Below the pieces are notes generated by a model that saw only the letters and a program-made list of their open reading frames with translations, was not told the DNA's origin and searched no databases. From Fibrobacter succinogenes (GTDB lineage Bacteria; Fibrobacterota; Fibrobacteria; Fibrobacterales; Fibrobacteraceae), in NCBI GenBank assembly GCA_902761355.1, contig CACWJY010000015.1, forward strand, positions 1 through 48,644: a stretch of 48,644 nt of DNA. The letters run 5' to 3'. The translations under genes were made by a program, and so were the position numbers. Positions 6,984-15,731 of the stretch are shown here, one piece after another. Each line of letters opens with the position of its first letter. The first letter of the stretch is position 1.

Positions 6984-8168
6984 ATGGGTTCAACCGCACA
7001 CCTCACCATCGTCAACAAAACCAAATACGCAATGAAGCGATTTCAATGTCATTCGTATCAGATGAATTCATGGGAATTCCCAGAAAGAGTAGAAGCCGGG
7101 CAAAAGGCCAGATTCAAAGTTGAATGGTGTGAAAACATCTTTAAAACCAAAAGCGACGATGCAGGATCTGCTTATTACGAGCTCGAAGGCCATTCAAGCC
7201 AAAGAATCGAATTCGCCATGTGGAACGCCAAACAGTACAACTTCACCCTGAAACAAATTGGTTTTCCAGGAATTGATCCAGACGCAAAACGCATCAATTG
7301 GATTGATGACGGCGAAATCATTTTAGAAATACTAGATGAAGGGGTTAATCCAAGGCAATGGATGAAGCAAATCGACGACGATACTCCTATCAACAAGCTA
7401 AGTATTCCCGGCACACACGACTCCTTGACCTACGATTTATCCACCATCGGGAGCCTTTTAAAGAGATTCACACAAACACAAGAAGTCAATATTGTTACTC
7501 AACTAAATTACGGATTCAGATATCTTGATATAAGAATCGACAAAAACCTGCAAGGCTGTCACGGCTCATTCGGATGCAAGAACACCTTGTGGGAAGTCAT
7601 GGCCTGGGTAAAGGACTTCCTTGCTACAAATAAAGACGAAACCATCGTCATGAGGATAAAATACGACGGTGGAGAAAATAACACCGATTATCAAAATAAC
7701 ATCAAGCGGCTTTTTAACGACTACTGCGGTATCCTATGGAAAAACAACCTTTCAAGCGGATTCCCGCTTTTAAAAGATGTTAGAGGGAAAGTCGTGGTCC
7801 TCGACAGTCTAGACGGCAATTATATTAAAAAGAAGGGATACGGCTATATTTTCAATGAAGACGGTAAGTTCGACACCCAGGATGATTTCAGTGGACCTGA
7901 CCAAGATAAAAAGCAACAAAAAATCAGAGACTATATTGACTTACCCTACAATACTCAAAAAATGAAAATAAACCATGTCAGCGCAACAGGAAAAACGGCA
8001 GGATTCTTCGGTTGGTCACCAAGGGATTACGCAGAATACGAGAACCCACGAACCATCAAGTATCTTGTAGAAAAGAACTCAAAAGTCATTACCGGATTGT
8101 TGATTTTTGATTTTGTCGACGAAAGCATTTCGCAGGTCGTCATGCTAGAAAACGAATTCAAAAAATAA
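6984..8168 (+). CDS. PI-PLC X-domain phosphodiesterase with an extra N-terminal beta-rich domain
   Basis: A 394-residue protein. Residues 139-394 form a phosphatidylinositol-specific phospholipase C X-type domain. SIPGTHDS holds catalytic His145 with Asp146, YLDIRI holds Arg184, and GCHGSFG holds the second catalytic His193. These enzymes cleave phosphoinositides or GPI-like anchors by acid-base chemistry. Residues 1-115 (AHLTIVNKT..., YELEGH..., YNFTLKQIG) look like a beta-sandwich resembling aegerolysin or lectin-like modules; this comparison is by eye. No signal peptide or membrane helix is visible, which is odd for an enzyme acting on membranes. A strong AAAGGAGG site precedes the ATG. 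Base composition of the gene and its leader is lower in G+C than its neighbours, compatible with acquisition by transfer. Confidence 0.85.
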   Translation: MGSTAHLTIVNKTKYAMKRFQCHSYQMNSWEFPERVEAGQKARFKVEWCENIFKTKSDDAGSAYYELEGHSSQRIEFAMWNAKQYNFTLKQIGFPGIDPDAKRINWIDDGEIILEILDEGVNPRQWMKQIDDDTPINKLSIPGTHDSLTYDLSTIGSLLKRFTQTQEVNIVTQLNYGFRYLDIRIDKNLQGCHGSFGCKNTLWEVMAWVKDFLATNKDETIVMRIKYDGGENNTDYQNNIKRLFNDYCGILWKNNLSSGFPLLKDVRGKVVVLDSLDGNYIKKKGYGYIFNEDGKFDTQDDFSGPDQDKKQQKIRDYIDLPYNTQKMKINHVSATGKTAGFFGWSPRDYAEYENPRTIKYLVEKNSKVITGLLIFDFVDESISQVVMLENEFKK

Positions 8169-8186
8169 ACACGCCTATTTAACACG

Positions 8187-8215
8187 AAGCCTGCGTCATT
8201 AGATTACGCAGGCTT
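8187..8215. terminator. Bidirectional terminator between convergent genes
   Basis: AAGCCTGCGT, a 9-base loop and ACGCAGGCTT form a perfect 10-bp stem just after the phospholipase stop and before the stop of the convergent lipoprotein. A short T-rich stretch follows on each side. Confidence 0.75.
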
Positions 8216-8221
8216 TGTTAC

Positions 8222-8887
8222 TTAGTTTTTGACGCAACGGACAGAGAAAGCAGCTTCCTTTGTAGATATGCCAATGCCCACATCATCGTCAATATACCAC
8301 ATGGCCATGAAATACGCATAGGTATCTTGACGAGCCGTAGACGTCCAAAACCACGTACGTTCCCCCTTATATTGATAGGTTTCATTATATTCCCTGCAGC
8401 CAGCGGGCAATCCAGAAAAGCCGTAGGAATCCATACCCTTATCGTAGGCCCAGCCACTATCGGACTTGAGCATTCTTGCCGCCGTTTCCTTGCCACCGAC
8501 AGTAGCGACCAAGGTTTCAAATTCTTCATCGGTCGGAAGATGCCAACCCACAGGGCAAACACCCTGCACAACATCACCAAGTTCGCACTCACGCCCATAA
8601 CCACATTCGTCTTCAGGCATGTCTATCGCGTCAGCCCATAAATAAAGGCGGCCGTACTTAGCACAATTAGCAGGATCATCATCATAGCAGAAACTCCTCT
8701 CCGTCTCATAATTCAGGTTTTCCGCCATCCAGACCTGTTTACCGATGACTACGGTCCTATAAGACTGCCCGTCACGTCCGTCAACCAACATGCCCGCATT
8801 AAAAACAGACCCGCTAGGCGATTCACCTCCGCAGGCAACCAAGATAGAGAGCATGCAAGCCACAAGCAAACTTGCGAGAAGTTTCAT
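8222..8887 (-). CDS. FISUMP (Fibrobacter succinogenes major paralogous domain) lipoprotein
   Basis: A 221-residue lipoprotein. The signal peptide ends in the lipobox LVAC with Cys19 as acylation site. The rest is one Fibrobacter major paralogous domain: DGQSYRTVVIGKQVWMAENLNY near the start, then YGRLYLWADA, CPVGWHLPTDEEFETL, GGKETAARMLKS, GFSGLPAG, WFWTSTA and a C-terminal SVRCVK. The domain is greatly expanded in Fibrobacter and shared with Bacteroidota. Its role is not established, although proteins of this type are surface or envelope lipoproteins. A GGAGG ribosome-binding site precedes the ATG. It is the best taxonomic marker in this window. Confidence 0.92.
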   Translation of the reverse strand: MKLLASLLVACMLSILVACGGESPSGSVFNAGMLVDGRDGQSYRTVVIGKQVWMAENLNYETERSFCYDDDPANCAKYGRLYLWADAIDMPEDECGYGRECELGDVVQGVCPVGWHLPTDEEFETLVATVGGKETAARMLKSDSGWAYDKGMDSYGFSGLPAGCREYNETYQYKGERTWFWTSTARQDTYAYFMAMWYIDDDVGIGISTKEAAFSVRCVKN

Positions 8888-9000
8888 AAATCCTCCTAAA
8901 TCAAATTACAACGGCCAATATAAAACTTTTGCATAGGGCAACCTATGACATCGGTCACATGACATTTGAAAAAACAGGGATTTTAGTTTATATTAGGGGC

Positions 9001-11118
9001 ATGAATTTCAAAAAATTTGCAAAGATTTCTTTAGCCGTTTCTGCGGCTGTAACAACTGTTTCTGCAACGAACACATTCTTTATCAACGAGGCGGGTTATG
9101 ACCAGGGTAAACCCATCTCTATCGTGGTGCAGAGCACCGACAACCTGGAAGGAACCGGATGGACCCTTTGGTACGCCCCCAGCGAAGACATGACAGGAGC
9201 CTCCGTCGCCAATGGCACGTTCGGCAAGGGCGAAGACCCGGACAACTGGGCTAAAAGCGGCAAGTACTACACCATCAGCCTAGGGAACAATCTCCCCTAT
9301 TCCGGCAAGTTCTACGTAAGCCTGAATACCGGTAGCCCCTCCACCTCGAATTATTTTACCGTCACCGACAAGGCCTTGGCAACAACCACACTCGGCATGG
9401 TGATGGACTACTTCTTCAACGACCGCGCCAAAAATTCGCAGATTATGAGCTGGGATTCCAAAGTTTCTGTTTACGGAAGCACAGGAGTTACACGCGACGT
9501 ACGCGGCGGCTGGTATGATGCCAGCGGCGACGTGAGCAAGTATTTAAGTCACCTTTCTTACGCAAATTACTTGAACCCGCAACAGATTCCCCTTACGGTT
9601 TGGGCGCTCGCCTTTGCGGCCGAACGTATCCCGACGTTGCTCGCTTCGACGACAACCAAGGTAACCGCAGCAGCCGAAGCAGCCTACGGCGCAGATTTTC
9701 TGGTGCGCATGCTCGACGAGCAAGGATTCTTCTACATGACGGTCTTTGACAACTGGGGCATGGGCAGCCGCGTTCTGTGTGCCTTTAGCGGCTCCGACGG
9801 AATCAAGAGCAAGGACTACCAGACCGCCTTCCGCGAAGGTGGTGGTATGGCAATTGCAGGCTTAGCGCGCGTTTCTAAGCTCGGCGTCAAGGGCGACTTT
9901 ACCAGCGAACAATACCTCGACGCAGCAGAAAAGGCATACGTCCACCTCTCCGAAAAACAAGGTATCGGAAAAGCTTGCGCCTATTGCGACGACGGCAAAG
10001 AAAACATCATTGATGACTACACTGCCCTCCTCGCGGCAACAGAGCTTTTCCTTGCCACAGGAAAAAGCACTTACAGAAACGACATGGAAGCGCGTGCAGC
10101 CAACTTGGCAGAACGTATCAGCAACGACGGCTATTTCTGGAGCGATGACGCAAAAACGCGTCCGTTCTGGCACGCCAGTGACGCAGGCCTTCCGCTGATT
10201 GCACTCTTACGTTTCTTGGAAGCGGAAACGCAGATTGAACGCGAGCCATGCCCTGCCGGCATGGACTGCGCAGTCACTCAATCCGACATTGCCATCACGG
10301 TGGCACAAAACGCCGTCAGCAAGCACGCCAACTGGCTCATTTCCATTACAAACAAGGTTGAAAACCCGTTCGGTTACGCCCGTCAGACTTATAAGACCGG
10401 CGGAAGTATCAAAGACGGTTTCTTTATCCCGCACGACAATGAAAGCAATTACTGGTGGCAGGGCGAAGACGCCCGCCTCGCAAGCCTATCTGCAGCGGTC
10501 GCCCTTGCATCAAACGAGATGTCGATTAAAAATTCTGACGCAAATAAGTACATCGTGGACCAGCTCGACTGGATTTTGGGCAAGAACCCTTACGGGACCT
10601 GCATGATGTTTGGCGTCGGGAAAAAGAACCCCCGAATGTATGATGGTCAATCGGATTACGATGCAACCCTTAAGGGAGGTATTGCAAACGGCATTACTGG
10701 AAGAAGTGACGACGGTTCAGGAATCGCCTGGGACGACGACGGAGTCGCCTATGTAGGTTTTCCCTCCGATGAACCTTGGAACAACTGGCGTTGGATTGAG
10801 CAGTGGCTCCCCCACAGCACCTGGTACCTGATGGCGCTCGCCGCCCGCTACGACGAAAAACCTATCAATGTCGGCACAGCAAGCATTCAACCTAAAGCTA
10901 TTGCCAAGGCACACTTTAGCGTACAAATGCAAGGTCGCATGCTCCTAGTAAACGCAAAGAGCAACGCCAAGGTAAAAGTCATGAGCCTTGACGGAAGCGT
11001 AATTGCAACAGCTACCTTAAACGCAGGCCATGCCGCAATCCACCTTGAACAAGCACAAAGCGGAATCTACATGGTCAAAGTAGACGGTTTGGGAGCAAAG
11101 AAAATTGCAATCAAATAA
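9001..11118 (+). CDS. Secreted GH9 endoglucanase with CelD_N Ig-like domain and T9SS-like C-terminus
   Basis: A 705-residue enzyme from the ATG at 9001. The in-frame start at 8929 would add residues before the signal peptide (about 1-22, ending TVSA). Residues about 23-120 form an N-terminal Ig-like domain (FINEAGYDQGKPISIVV), and about 125-640 the (alpha/alpha)6 barrel of family 9. GGWYDASGDVSKY (about 169-181) carries the Asp that activates water, WWQGEDARLASL (from about 485) carries the probable acid Glu, and DWILGKNPYGTCMMFG (about 523) is the conserved late motif. Residues about 650-705 end in GIYMVKVDGLGAKKIAIK, typical of type IX secretion sorting domains. It should hydrolyse beta-1,4-glucan outside the cell. 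The gene is monocistronic and converges on recF. Confidence 0.93.
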   Translation: MNFKKFAKISLAVSAAVTTVSATNTFFINEAGYDQGKPISIVVQSTDNLEGTGWTLWYAPSEDMTGASVANGTFGKGEDPDNWAKSGKYYTISLGNNLPYSGKFYVSLNTGSPSTSNYFTVTDKALATTTLGMVMDYFFNDRAKNSQIMSWDSKVSVYGSTGVTRDVRGGWYDASGDVSKYLSHLSYANYLNPQQIPLTVWALAFAAERIPTLLASTTTKVTAAAEAAYGADFLVRMLDEQGFFYMTVFDNWGMGSRVLCAFSGSDGIKSKDYQTAFREGGGMAIAGLARVSKLGVKGDFTSEQYLDAAEKAYVHLSEKQGIGKACAYCDDGKENIIDDYTALLAATELFLATGKSTYRNDMEARAANLAERISNDGYFWSDDAKTRPFWHASDAGLPLIALLRFLEAETQIEREPCPAGMDCAVTQSDIAITVAQNAVSKHANWLISITNKVENPFGYARQTYKTGGSIKDGFFIPHDNESNYWWQGEDARLASLSAAVALASNEMSIKNSDANKYIVDQLDWILGKNPYGTCMMFGVGKKNPRMYDGQSDYDATLKGGIANGITGRSDDGSGIAWDDDGVAYVGFPSDEPWNNWRWIEQWLPHSTWYLMALAARYDEKPINVGTASIQPKAIAKAHFSVQMQGRMLLVNAKSNAKVKVMSLDGSVIATATLNAGHAAIHLEQAQSGIYMVKVDGLGAKKIAIK

Positions 11119-11121
11119 GAT

Positions 11122-12315
11122 TTAACCCAGCCGGATTTCGGCATCGGGTTTAAACGGAATTTCTTCGAGCTGCGGAGTGGCAATAATCACTTGGCAGCTC
11201 TTTTCACGTATAAGCGATGCTACAGCATTGCGACGGTTTATATCGAGTTCCGCAAAGATATCGTCCAGCAAAAGAATAGGCTTGTCTAGATATCGGCTTG
11301 CGACATCGACCGCGGCAAAACGCATGGCCACCGCTGCACAGCGGCATTGTCCCTGAGAACCTGCCGAGCGCATTTCACAACCTCCGATACACACGGCCAG
11401 GTCATCTTTATGTGGACCCACCAGCGTTATGCCTTGCAATCTTTCAGCATAGTCGACACCCTCTAACTTGCGGCGGTAGGCCTCACAAAGAGCGGCTTCA
11501 TCAATAGAACCGTCTTTCTGTTCGCCAGACACATCATAAGGCATTTCTACATCGGCAACGACAGAACGGTCCAAATCGTCATCATCTAAAAATTCGGCAC
11601 CATCAAGGGCATCGAGTTCCTTTAAAATAGAACTCTTGTAGGCACAGGTAATTTCGTCTACACCCGAAGAAAGCTTGCGATAATTGCCCGTAATAATCGG
11701 CGAAATTTCTTTGGAAAGTGCAAGCCTTGCAGCCCACAAGGCACCGCCCAGTTCAATAAGCTGTTCCGTCAATACGCGGAACAAGTCTTCGCCACCTACT
11801 GCGGCACCCTCGCGCTTAAACTGCCTTAGCCACTGATTACGCTGTTGCAACACGCGGCGATAGCGTTTTAGGACTAAAGCATTCGCTTTAGACCTAAAAC
11901 ACAGAATCTCGTCGAGCCACCGACGGCGAATTTCCGGCCCACCACGCAAAAGTTCTATGTCGGAGGGCTGCATAATCACAGCCGGACAATTGCCAAAAAA
12001 AGCCGTCGGTGATTTTAAAGTTTCCCCATTCTCACGGACATCGCAACTCCGGCGACCCACGCGTACCGCGCGCGTCACCATACCTTGAGCCGTTTCAAAC
12101 GAACCACGCAACACGAACTCATTGCCTTTCCAGGCAATCATTTCTTTTAGATCGCGGGCCCTAAACGAAAAGCCCTGAGATAAAAGGTGAACCGATTCAA
12201 GAATCGAGGTCTTGCCGCAACCATTTAATCCATGGATAACGTTTATCCCTTGTCCAAATTCGTATTCCGATTCAGACAGGCTGCGGACACCATCGATAAA
12301 GATTTTCGAAATCAC
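11122..12315 (-). CDS. recF: DNA replication and repair protein RecF
   Basis: A 397-residue SMC-like ATPase. The Walker A GLNGCGKTS is at residues 29-37, the ABC signature region GSQGQCRCAAVAMRFA near 305, and Walker B with D-loop ILLLDDIFAELDINRR near 345. RecF loads RecA at single-strand gaps together with RecO and RecR. Translation starts at GTG, and the GTGA overlap with the upstream PorV-like gene stop implies coupling. recF usually sits beside dnaA/dnaN/gyrB. Here it is the last gene of an operon of envelope genes (LolA-like, propeller, PorV-like), which is an odd context. The stop is three bases from the convergent GH9 stop. Confidence 0.92.
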   Translation of the reverse strand: MISKIFIDGVRSLSESEYEFGQGINVIHGLNGCGKTSILESVHLLSQGFSFRARDLKEMIAWKGNEFVLRGSFETAQGMVTRAVRVGRRSCDVRENGETLKSPTAFFGNCPAVIMQPSDIELLRGGPEIRRRWLDEILCFRSKANALVLKRYRRVLQQRNQWLRQFKREGAAVGGEDLFRVLTEQLIELGGALWAARLALSKEISPIITGNYRKLSSGVDEITCAYKSSILKELDALDGAEFLDDDDLDRSVVADVEMPYDVSGEQKDGSIDEAALCEAYRRKLEGVDYAERLQGITLVGPHKDDLAVCIGGCEMRSAGSQGQCRCAAVAMRFAAVDVASRYLDKPILLLDDIFAELDINRRNAVASLIREKSCQVIIATPQLEEIPFKPDAEIRLG

Positions 12316-13355
12316 GGAATATTGCCCCGCAGGCCAAAGCTAAGCGGAGTCCAAATTCCCGCTTCGGTTTCGTAAATCAAGGCATAGTTCACGTCAAACG
12401 GAATGCGCTTTTTACCGATACGGATATGGAACTTATAGCCGGCACCAACCGTCCAGTCCAAATCATCCATACCTAAACGAAGTGTACCGTCAGGAATGAT
12501 TTCACATTCAAAACCGACACGCCCCGTCCACACATGCAAATCAGGATCAAAGGCAAGCAATGTATCGGCCACCTGATAATCCAAGGCTTCCATCCAGGCG
12601 TAAACATTCTTATCCATAATCTTAGAACGATAGCCAACGCCAATCTGCAAAACCTTGGGACGCACACCTTCGGTGCTTGCAACAGAGTTGTCGGTACTTG
12701 TATTCTTGCTCCACCTTGCAGACAGATTTTCACCGAAGCTCAAGTTGCGAATCACGACAGAAGTCGACCACTTATCGTTCCACTGCCTAAGCCAGCTCAA
12801 GTTGACCGTCACAGGGCTACGGTAATCGTCAACCAATTCAATACCGTCATAGTATTCCGAAATGTCCAGATTATCGTAACTCATCGAAAGCGATAGGCCA
12901 AAGGCATCGCGGCGTGTAGCACGGTAAGCAAAGCCCAGGTACATCATGGTAAAGTACGGAGTGGCGGTCCCCATGGTTTCGTCATCTTCGTTAATCACGT
13001 CAAAGTTGATGTCTCCGCGGTAGAGCATCGCAAAACCGACACCCATACGCTTACCCACCTTGGATTCAATACCCAGTGATCCACCAACACGGTCCAGGTC
13101 GCGTTTTTCGGCGTTCATAGTATAGGCAAAGTTTTCGCGGAAGCCCAAAATAGCGGGGTTCCAATAAGCCGCCGGCATAGACGCCGTATCGGCAGAGCCC
13201 GTGTTACCACGGCCCAGTTCGCGGGTTCCCGCACCCATACGTTCTACAAATCCATCAAAGCTTCCGAGGGTTGCCTTTTTATGAGCAATCGCCGATGAAA
13301 CAAGCAGCAAGACACTTAAACCAATAATTCCGAATTTCAAATTCCGAATAGCCAT
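12312..13355 (-). CDS. PorV/UPF0164-like outer-membrane beta-barrel protein
   Basis: A 347-residue protein. The signal peptide covers about 1-24 (MAIRNLKFGIIGLSVLLLVSSAIA). It is followed by FVERMGAGTRELGRGNTGSA and AAYWNPAIL, the characteristic entry of FadL/PorV-type barrels. Alternating hydrophobic/polar beta strands continue to the C-terminus. In Bacteroidota, PorV relatives shuttle T9SS cargo at the outer membrane; that role here is inference. The start overlaps the upstream propeller gene stop (TAATG), and an in-frame start 36 bases earlier lies inside that gene and is unlikely. The gene lies between the secreted propeller and recF in one operon. Confidence 0.8.
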   Translation of the reverse strand: MAIRNLKFGIIGLSVLLLVSSAIAHKKATLGSFDGFVERMGAGTRELGRGNTGSADTASMPAAYWNPAILGFRENFAYTMNAEKRDLDRVGGSLGIESKVGKRMGVGFAMLYRGDINFDVINEDDETMGTATPYFTMMYLGFAYRATRRDAFGLSLSMSYDNLDISEYYDGIELVDDYRSPVTVNLSWLRQWNDKWSTSVVIRNLSFGENLSARWSKNTSTDNSVASTEGVRPKVLQIGVGYRSKIMDKNVYAWMEALDYQVADTLLAFDPDLHVWTGRVGFECEIIPDGTLRLGMDDLDWTVGAGYKFHIRIGKKRIPFDVNYALIYETEAGIWTPLSFGLRGNIP

Positions 13356-14971
13356 TACTTGTGCCCTCCCACGGTCATGACCTTGCCCCAACCAACATGG
13401 CCATGGTTATCCTTAACACGCACGTAGTAGACGCCCATTGTACAGGGCCGACCATAGCTATCGTAACCGTCCCAGAAATCTTCTTTGGGGTTTGTGCTAC
13501 GCGAGGCATCTGCACTACGAGGCACATCCTTTACAATCGTCCTTACCTTACGCATGTCGTAGCTAAAGACATCAATCGTAATCTTGGATTCCCTACCAAC
13601 CTTGTACGAAACAAGAGCCTGATCTCCCGCCGTAATTACCGAAGGTACCATACGGATAGAGCTTAAGTTGTTACCCAACCTGGCACGATTCAGAATGGTA
13701 GACCAGGATGCACCCGAATCTGCCGAAACCGAAATTCCGTTTCCATAAGTGGCAACTGCAAGTCCCGCCACATTTTCTTTTAAGGGGAACGAACAGATTG
13801 ACGTAATGATGGCATCGCGGTCCGTCACTCCGGTCGCATATCCATAAAGCCACTGGCTACGGCCATCGTCATCGGTTTCCCATGCTCGAATACCCTTTGG
13901 CTCCAACTTAAAGTAACCACTGACAGAACCACCCGAAGCGATAACAGCCACATAAGCGACATTTCCTAAAAAGGCAACGCCACTCACCGTAAAATTGCCA
14001 TCGTCATAGACATCTTTCTTTTGTTTCTTTCCTGCAGTATCCAAGAAATCAACTTTCGCAAAATCCTTTGCATCTGCAGAGCGCTGCCACAAGGCGCCCT
14101 TTACAGTAGCTTCTTTGCCCATGTAAGAAGTCTCAGCCACAATCTTTAACGGATTTCCACCCATCCAAAGGCCTGTCACTCGAGCCGATGTATCAAGCGC
14201 CGTCGAAGCCTTAGAAAGCTTACCATCCTTGCTGCGAATCCACAGGCCCTTAGAAGTAGCCAGCCACAGGTCTCCCGTCTCAGGATGCTGTTTGACGTCG
14301 AAAACACTCGGATTAGCATCACTATTCCACTTGTAATTAGACTTTGCGCTATCCAGATTACCTGTTTTCAGATTTAGCACATAAAGGCTTTTTTTGATAC
14401 CATTCGAAACATCGTAAGAGCCTAACCCGGCCGCACCGCGCGCCATCCAAAGCGTCTTTGCCGAAGAATCATAGGCAAACCCGCTCACGGCATAATACAT
14501 GGCAGAATCGAGCTTTTCCATTTCGTCAAAGACTTCTAGCGGAGTTTCGATTGGATTATCGACATCCGTAATCTTATAGATTCCAGCAGGTTGCAAAAAA
14601 TTCCCATTATCGTCGAGTCCAAACATGGGCATCACATAGCCAATCTGCTTTCCGGCATATACCGAGGGCGTACGGCGGTGTTCCGCCAACACGTCACTAA
14701 AAATACCATCTTGGGTCGCCGTCTTAGAATCAGACATTTGGCCTTGCTTAGAATCAACCACCCGCACACCCGTAGCGCCCGTATCTAGCGTAAGGAGTGT
14801 AACACCGCTATAGTTATCGCCACGCGAAAACACCCACAAGCTACCGGTCTTGCCGGTCTCGTTTACATTCAAGGCCTTGTTGCTGAACAATGTTTCTGCA
14901 GCCATGGCAACAGAGCAGGCGGCCGTCAACAAGCCAATGAACAAACTTTTAATAGGCACTACTTTTTTCAT
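13355..14971 (-). CDS. Secreted beta-propeller-like protein with FlgD/T9SS-type C-terminal domain
   Basis: A 538-residue protein with signal peptide about 1-24 (ending SVAMA). The middle has repeated propeller-like blades: LWMARGAAGLGSYD, LWLATSKGLWI, VAVATYGNGISVSADSGASW-type segments with sensor-like WLATSKGLW motifs. Residues about 455-538 (KITIDVFSYDMRKVRTI, then WDGYDSYGRPCTMGVYYVRV) match FlgD-like Ig domains that often end T9SS-exported proteins. It resembles two-component-regulator propeller or PorZ-like surface proteins without any kinase part. It is co-transcribed with a LolA-like gene (3 bases upstream) and a PorV-like gene (overlapping stop/start). The exact function is unknown, with surface location the likeliest. 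Confidence 0.72.
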   Translation of the reverse strand: MKKVVPIKSLFIGLLTAACSVAMAAETLFSNKALNVNETGKTGSLWVFSRGDNYSGVTLLTLDTGATGVRVVDSKQGQMSDSKTATQDGIFSDVLAEHRRTPSVYAGKQIGYVMPMFGLDDNGNFLQPAGIYKITDVDNPIETPLEVFDEMEKLDSAMYYAVSGFAYDSSAKTLWMARGAAGLGSYDVSNGIKKSLYVLNLKTGNLDSAKSNYKWNSDANPSVFDVKQHPETGDLWLATSKGLWIRSKDGKLSKASTALDTSARVTGLWMGGNPLKIVAETSYMGKEATVKGALWQRSADAKDFAKVDFLDTAGKKQKKDVYDDGNFTVSGVAFLGNVAYVAVIASGGSVSGYFKLEPKGIRAWETDDDGRSQWLYGYATGVTDRDAIITSICSFPLKENVAGLAVATYGNGISVSADSGASWSTILNRARLGNNLSSIRMVPSVITAGDQALVSYKVGRESKITIDVFSYDMRKVRTIVKDVPRSADASRSTNPKEDFWDGYDSYGRPCTMGVYYVRVKDNHGHVGWGKVMTVGGHK

Positions 14972-14974
14972 AAA

Positions 14975-15607
14975 CTACCGCATGTCAATTTCGTCGACAC
15001 CCTTAACCGGCTTGTACTTAAAGTCTGCAGCCGACACACTCTTTACGACCTTGAGGTTCACAATGTTATACCAGGAACCGTTACCCGACGGGTCTACCGT
15101 ATAAAGCCTTACCGGCGAAAAATCCTTTTGAGAAAGCCAGACTTCCATCTGCGTAAACTGTCCTTCATACTTAGAAGGGTCAAGCTTGAGCACCCAGAGT
15201 TTTTGTCCGCCAAAGACCCCTTCAGAAATCTCATTGGCCTTGCAGTTTAGATACTTGAACAAAAGTTCAGAAGGGTGCAACGAACTAGACAAGTCTTCAA
15301 CAGACTTAATAAGCACCTGCTTTTGTTCTACGTTGTGCTGCCAGAGGCTCTCGCCATCGCTATAAAACTTAATCCCCGCCATATCCAACACAAAGCGGTC
15401 TCCATCAGCGACCAATAACTTACCATTCTGGCTGGCAATATCGGGAGATTCCGAATAAAACACCTGAACCTTAAAATCAAGGCTCCATGCCTTCCCCGAC
15501 TTAAACCAGGCCTTAGACTTGTCCATAGCCTCAGAGGCGGTCACCGCAAAAGCAGAAGACACTGCAAATACAAACAGAATCGCATACAAATAAAAAAGTC
15601 TACGCAT
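14975..15607 (-). CDS. lolA: LolA-family outer-membrane lipoprotein carrier protein
   Basis: A 210-residue periplasmic protein with signal peptide about 1-21. The body has the LolA pattern: an N-terminal helix, then strands SLDFKVQVFYSESPD, GKLLVADGDRFVLDMAGIKFYSDGESLWQHN and KQVLIKSVEDL, with a C-terminal PVRLYTVDPSGNGSWYNIVNL. LolA accepts lipoproteins from LolCDE and carries them across the periplasm. The fold is recognised from pattern rather than strong identity, so it could be a LolA-like paralogue. It is the first gene of the four-gene operon ending in recF. The many lipoproteins in this window would be potential cargo. Confidence 0.75.
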   Translation of the reverse strand: MRRLFYLYAILFVFAVSSAFAVTASEAMDKSKAWFKSGKAWSLDFKVQVFYSESPDIASQNGKLLVADGDRFVLDMAGIKFYSDGESLWQHNVEQKQVLIKSVEDLSSSLHPSELLFKYLNCKANEISEGVFGGQKLWVLKLDPSKYEGQFTQMEVWLSQKDFSPVRLYTVDPSGNGSWYNIVNLKVVKSVSAADFKYKPVKGVDEIDMR

Positions 15608-15731
15608 CTAGACACTCCAGAATAGGGAATATGGCAAATTTACAAAATTAATACCCACCTTAATTGGCTTTCTGCCGCGGATATTTCTATCTTTGCACAA
15701 GAAAAATTTAAATAATCATTGGAATTACTGT

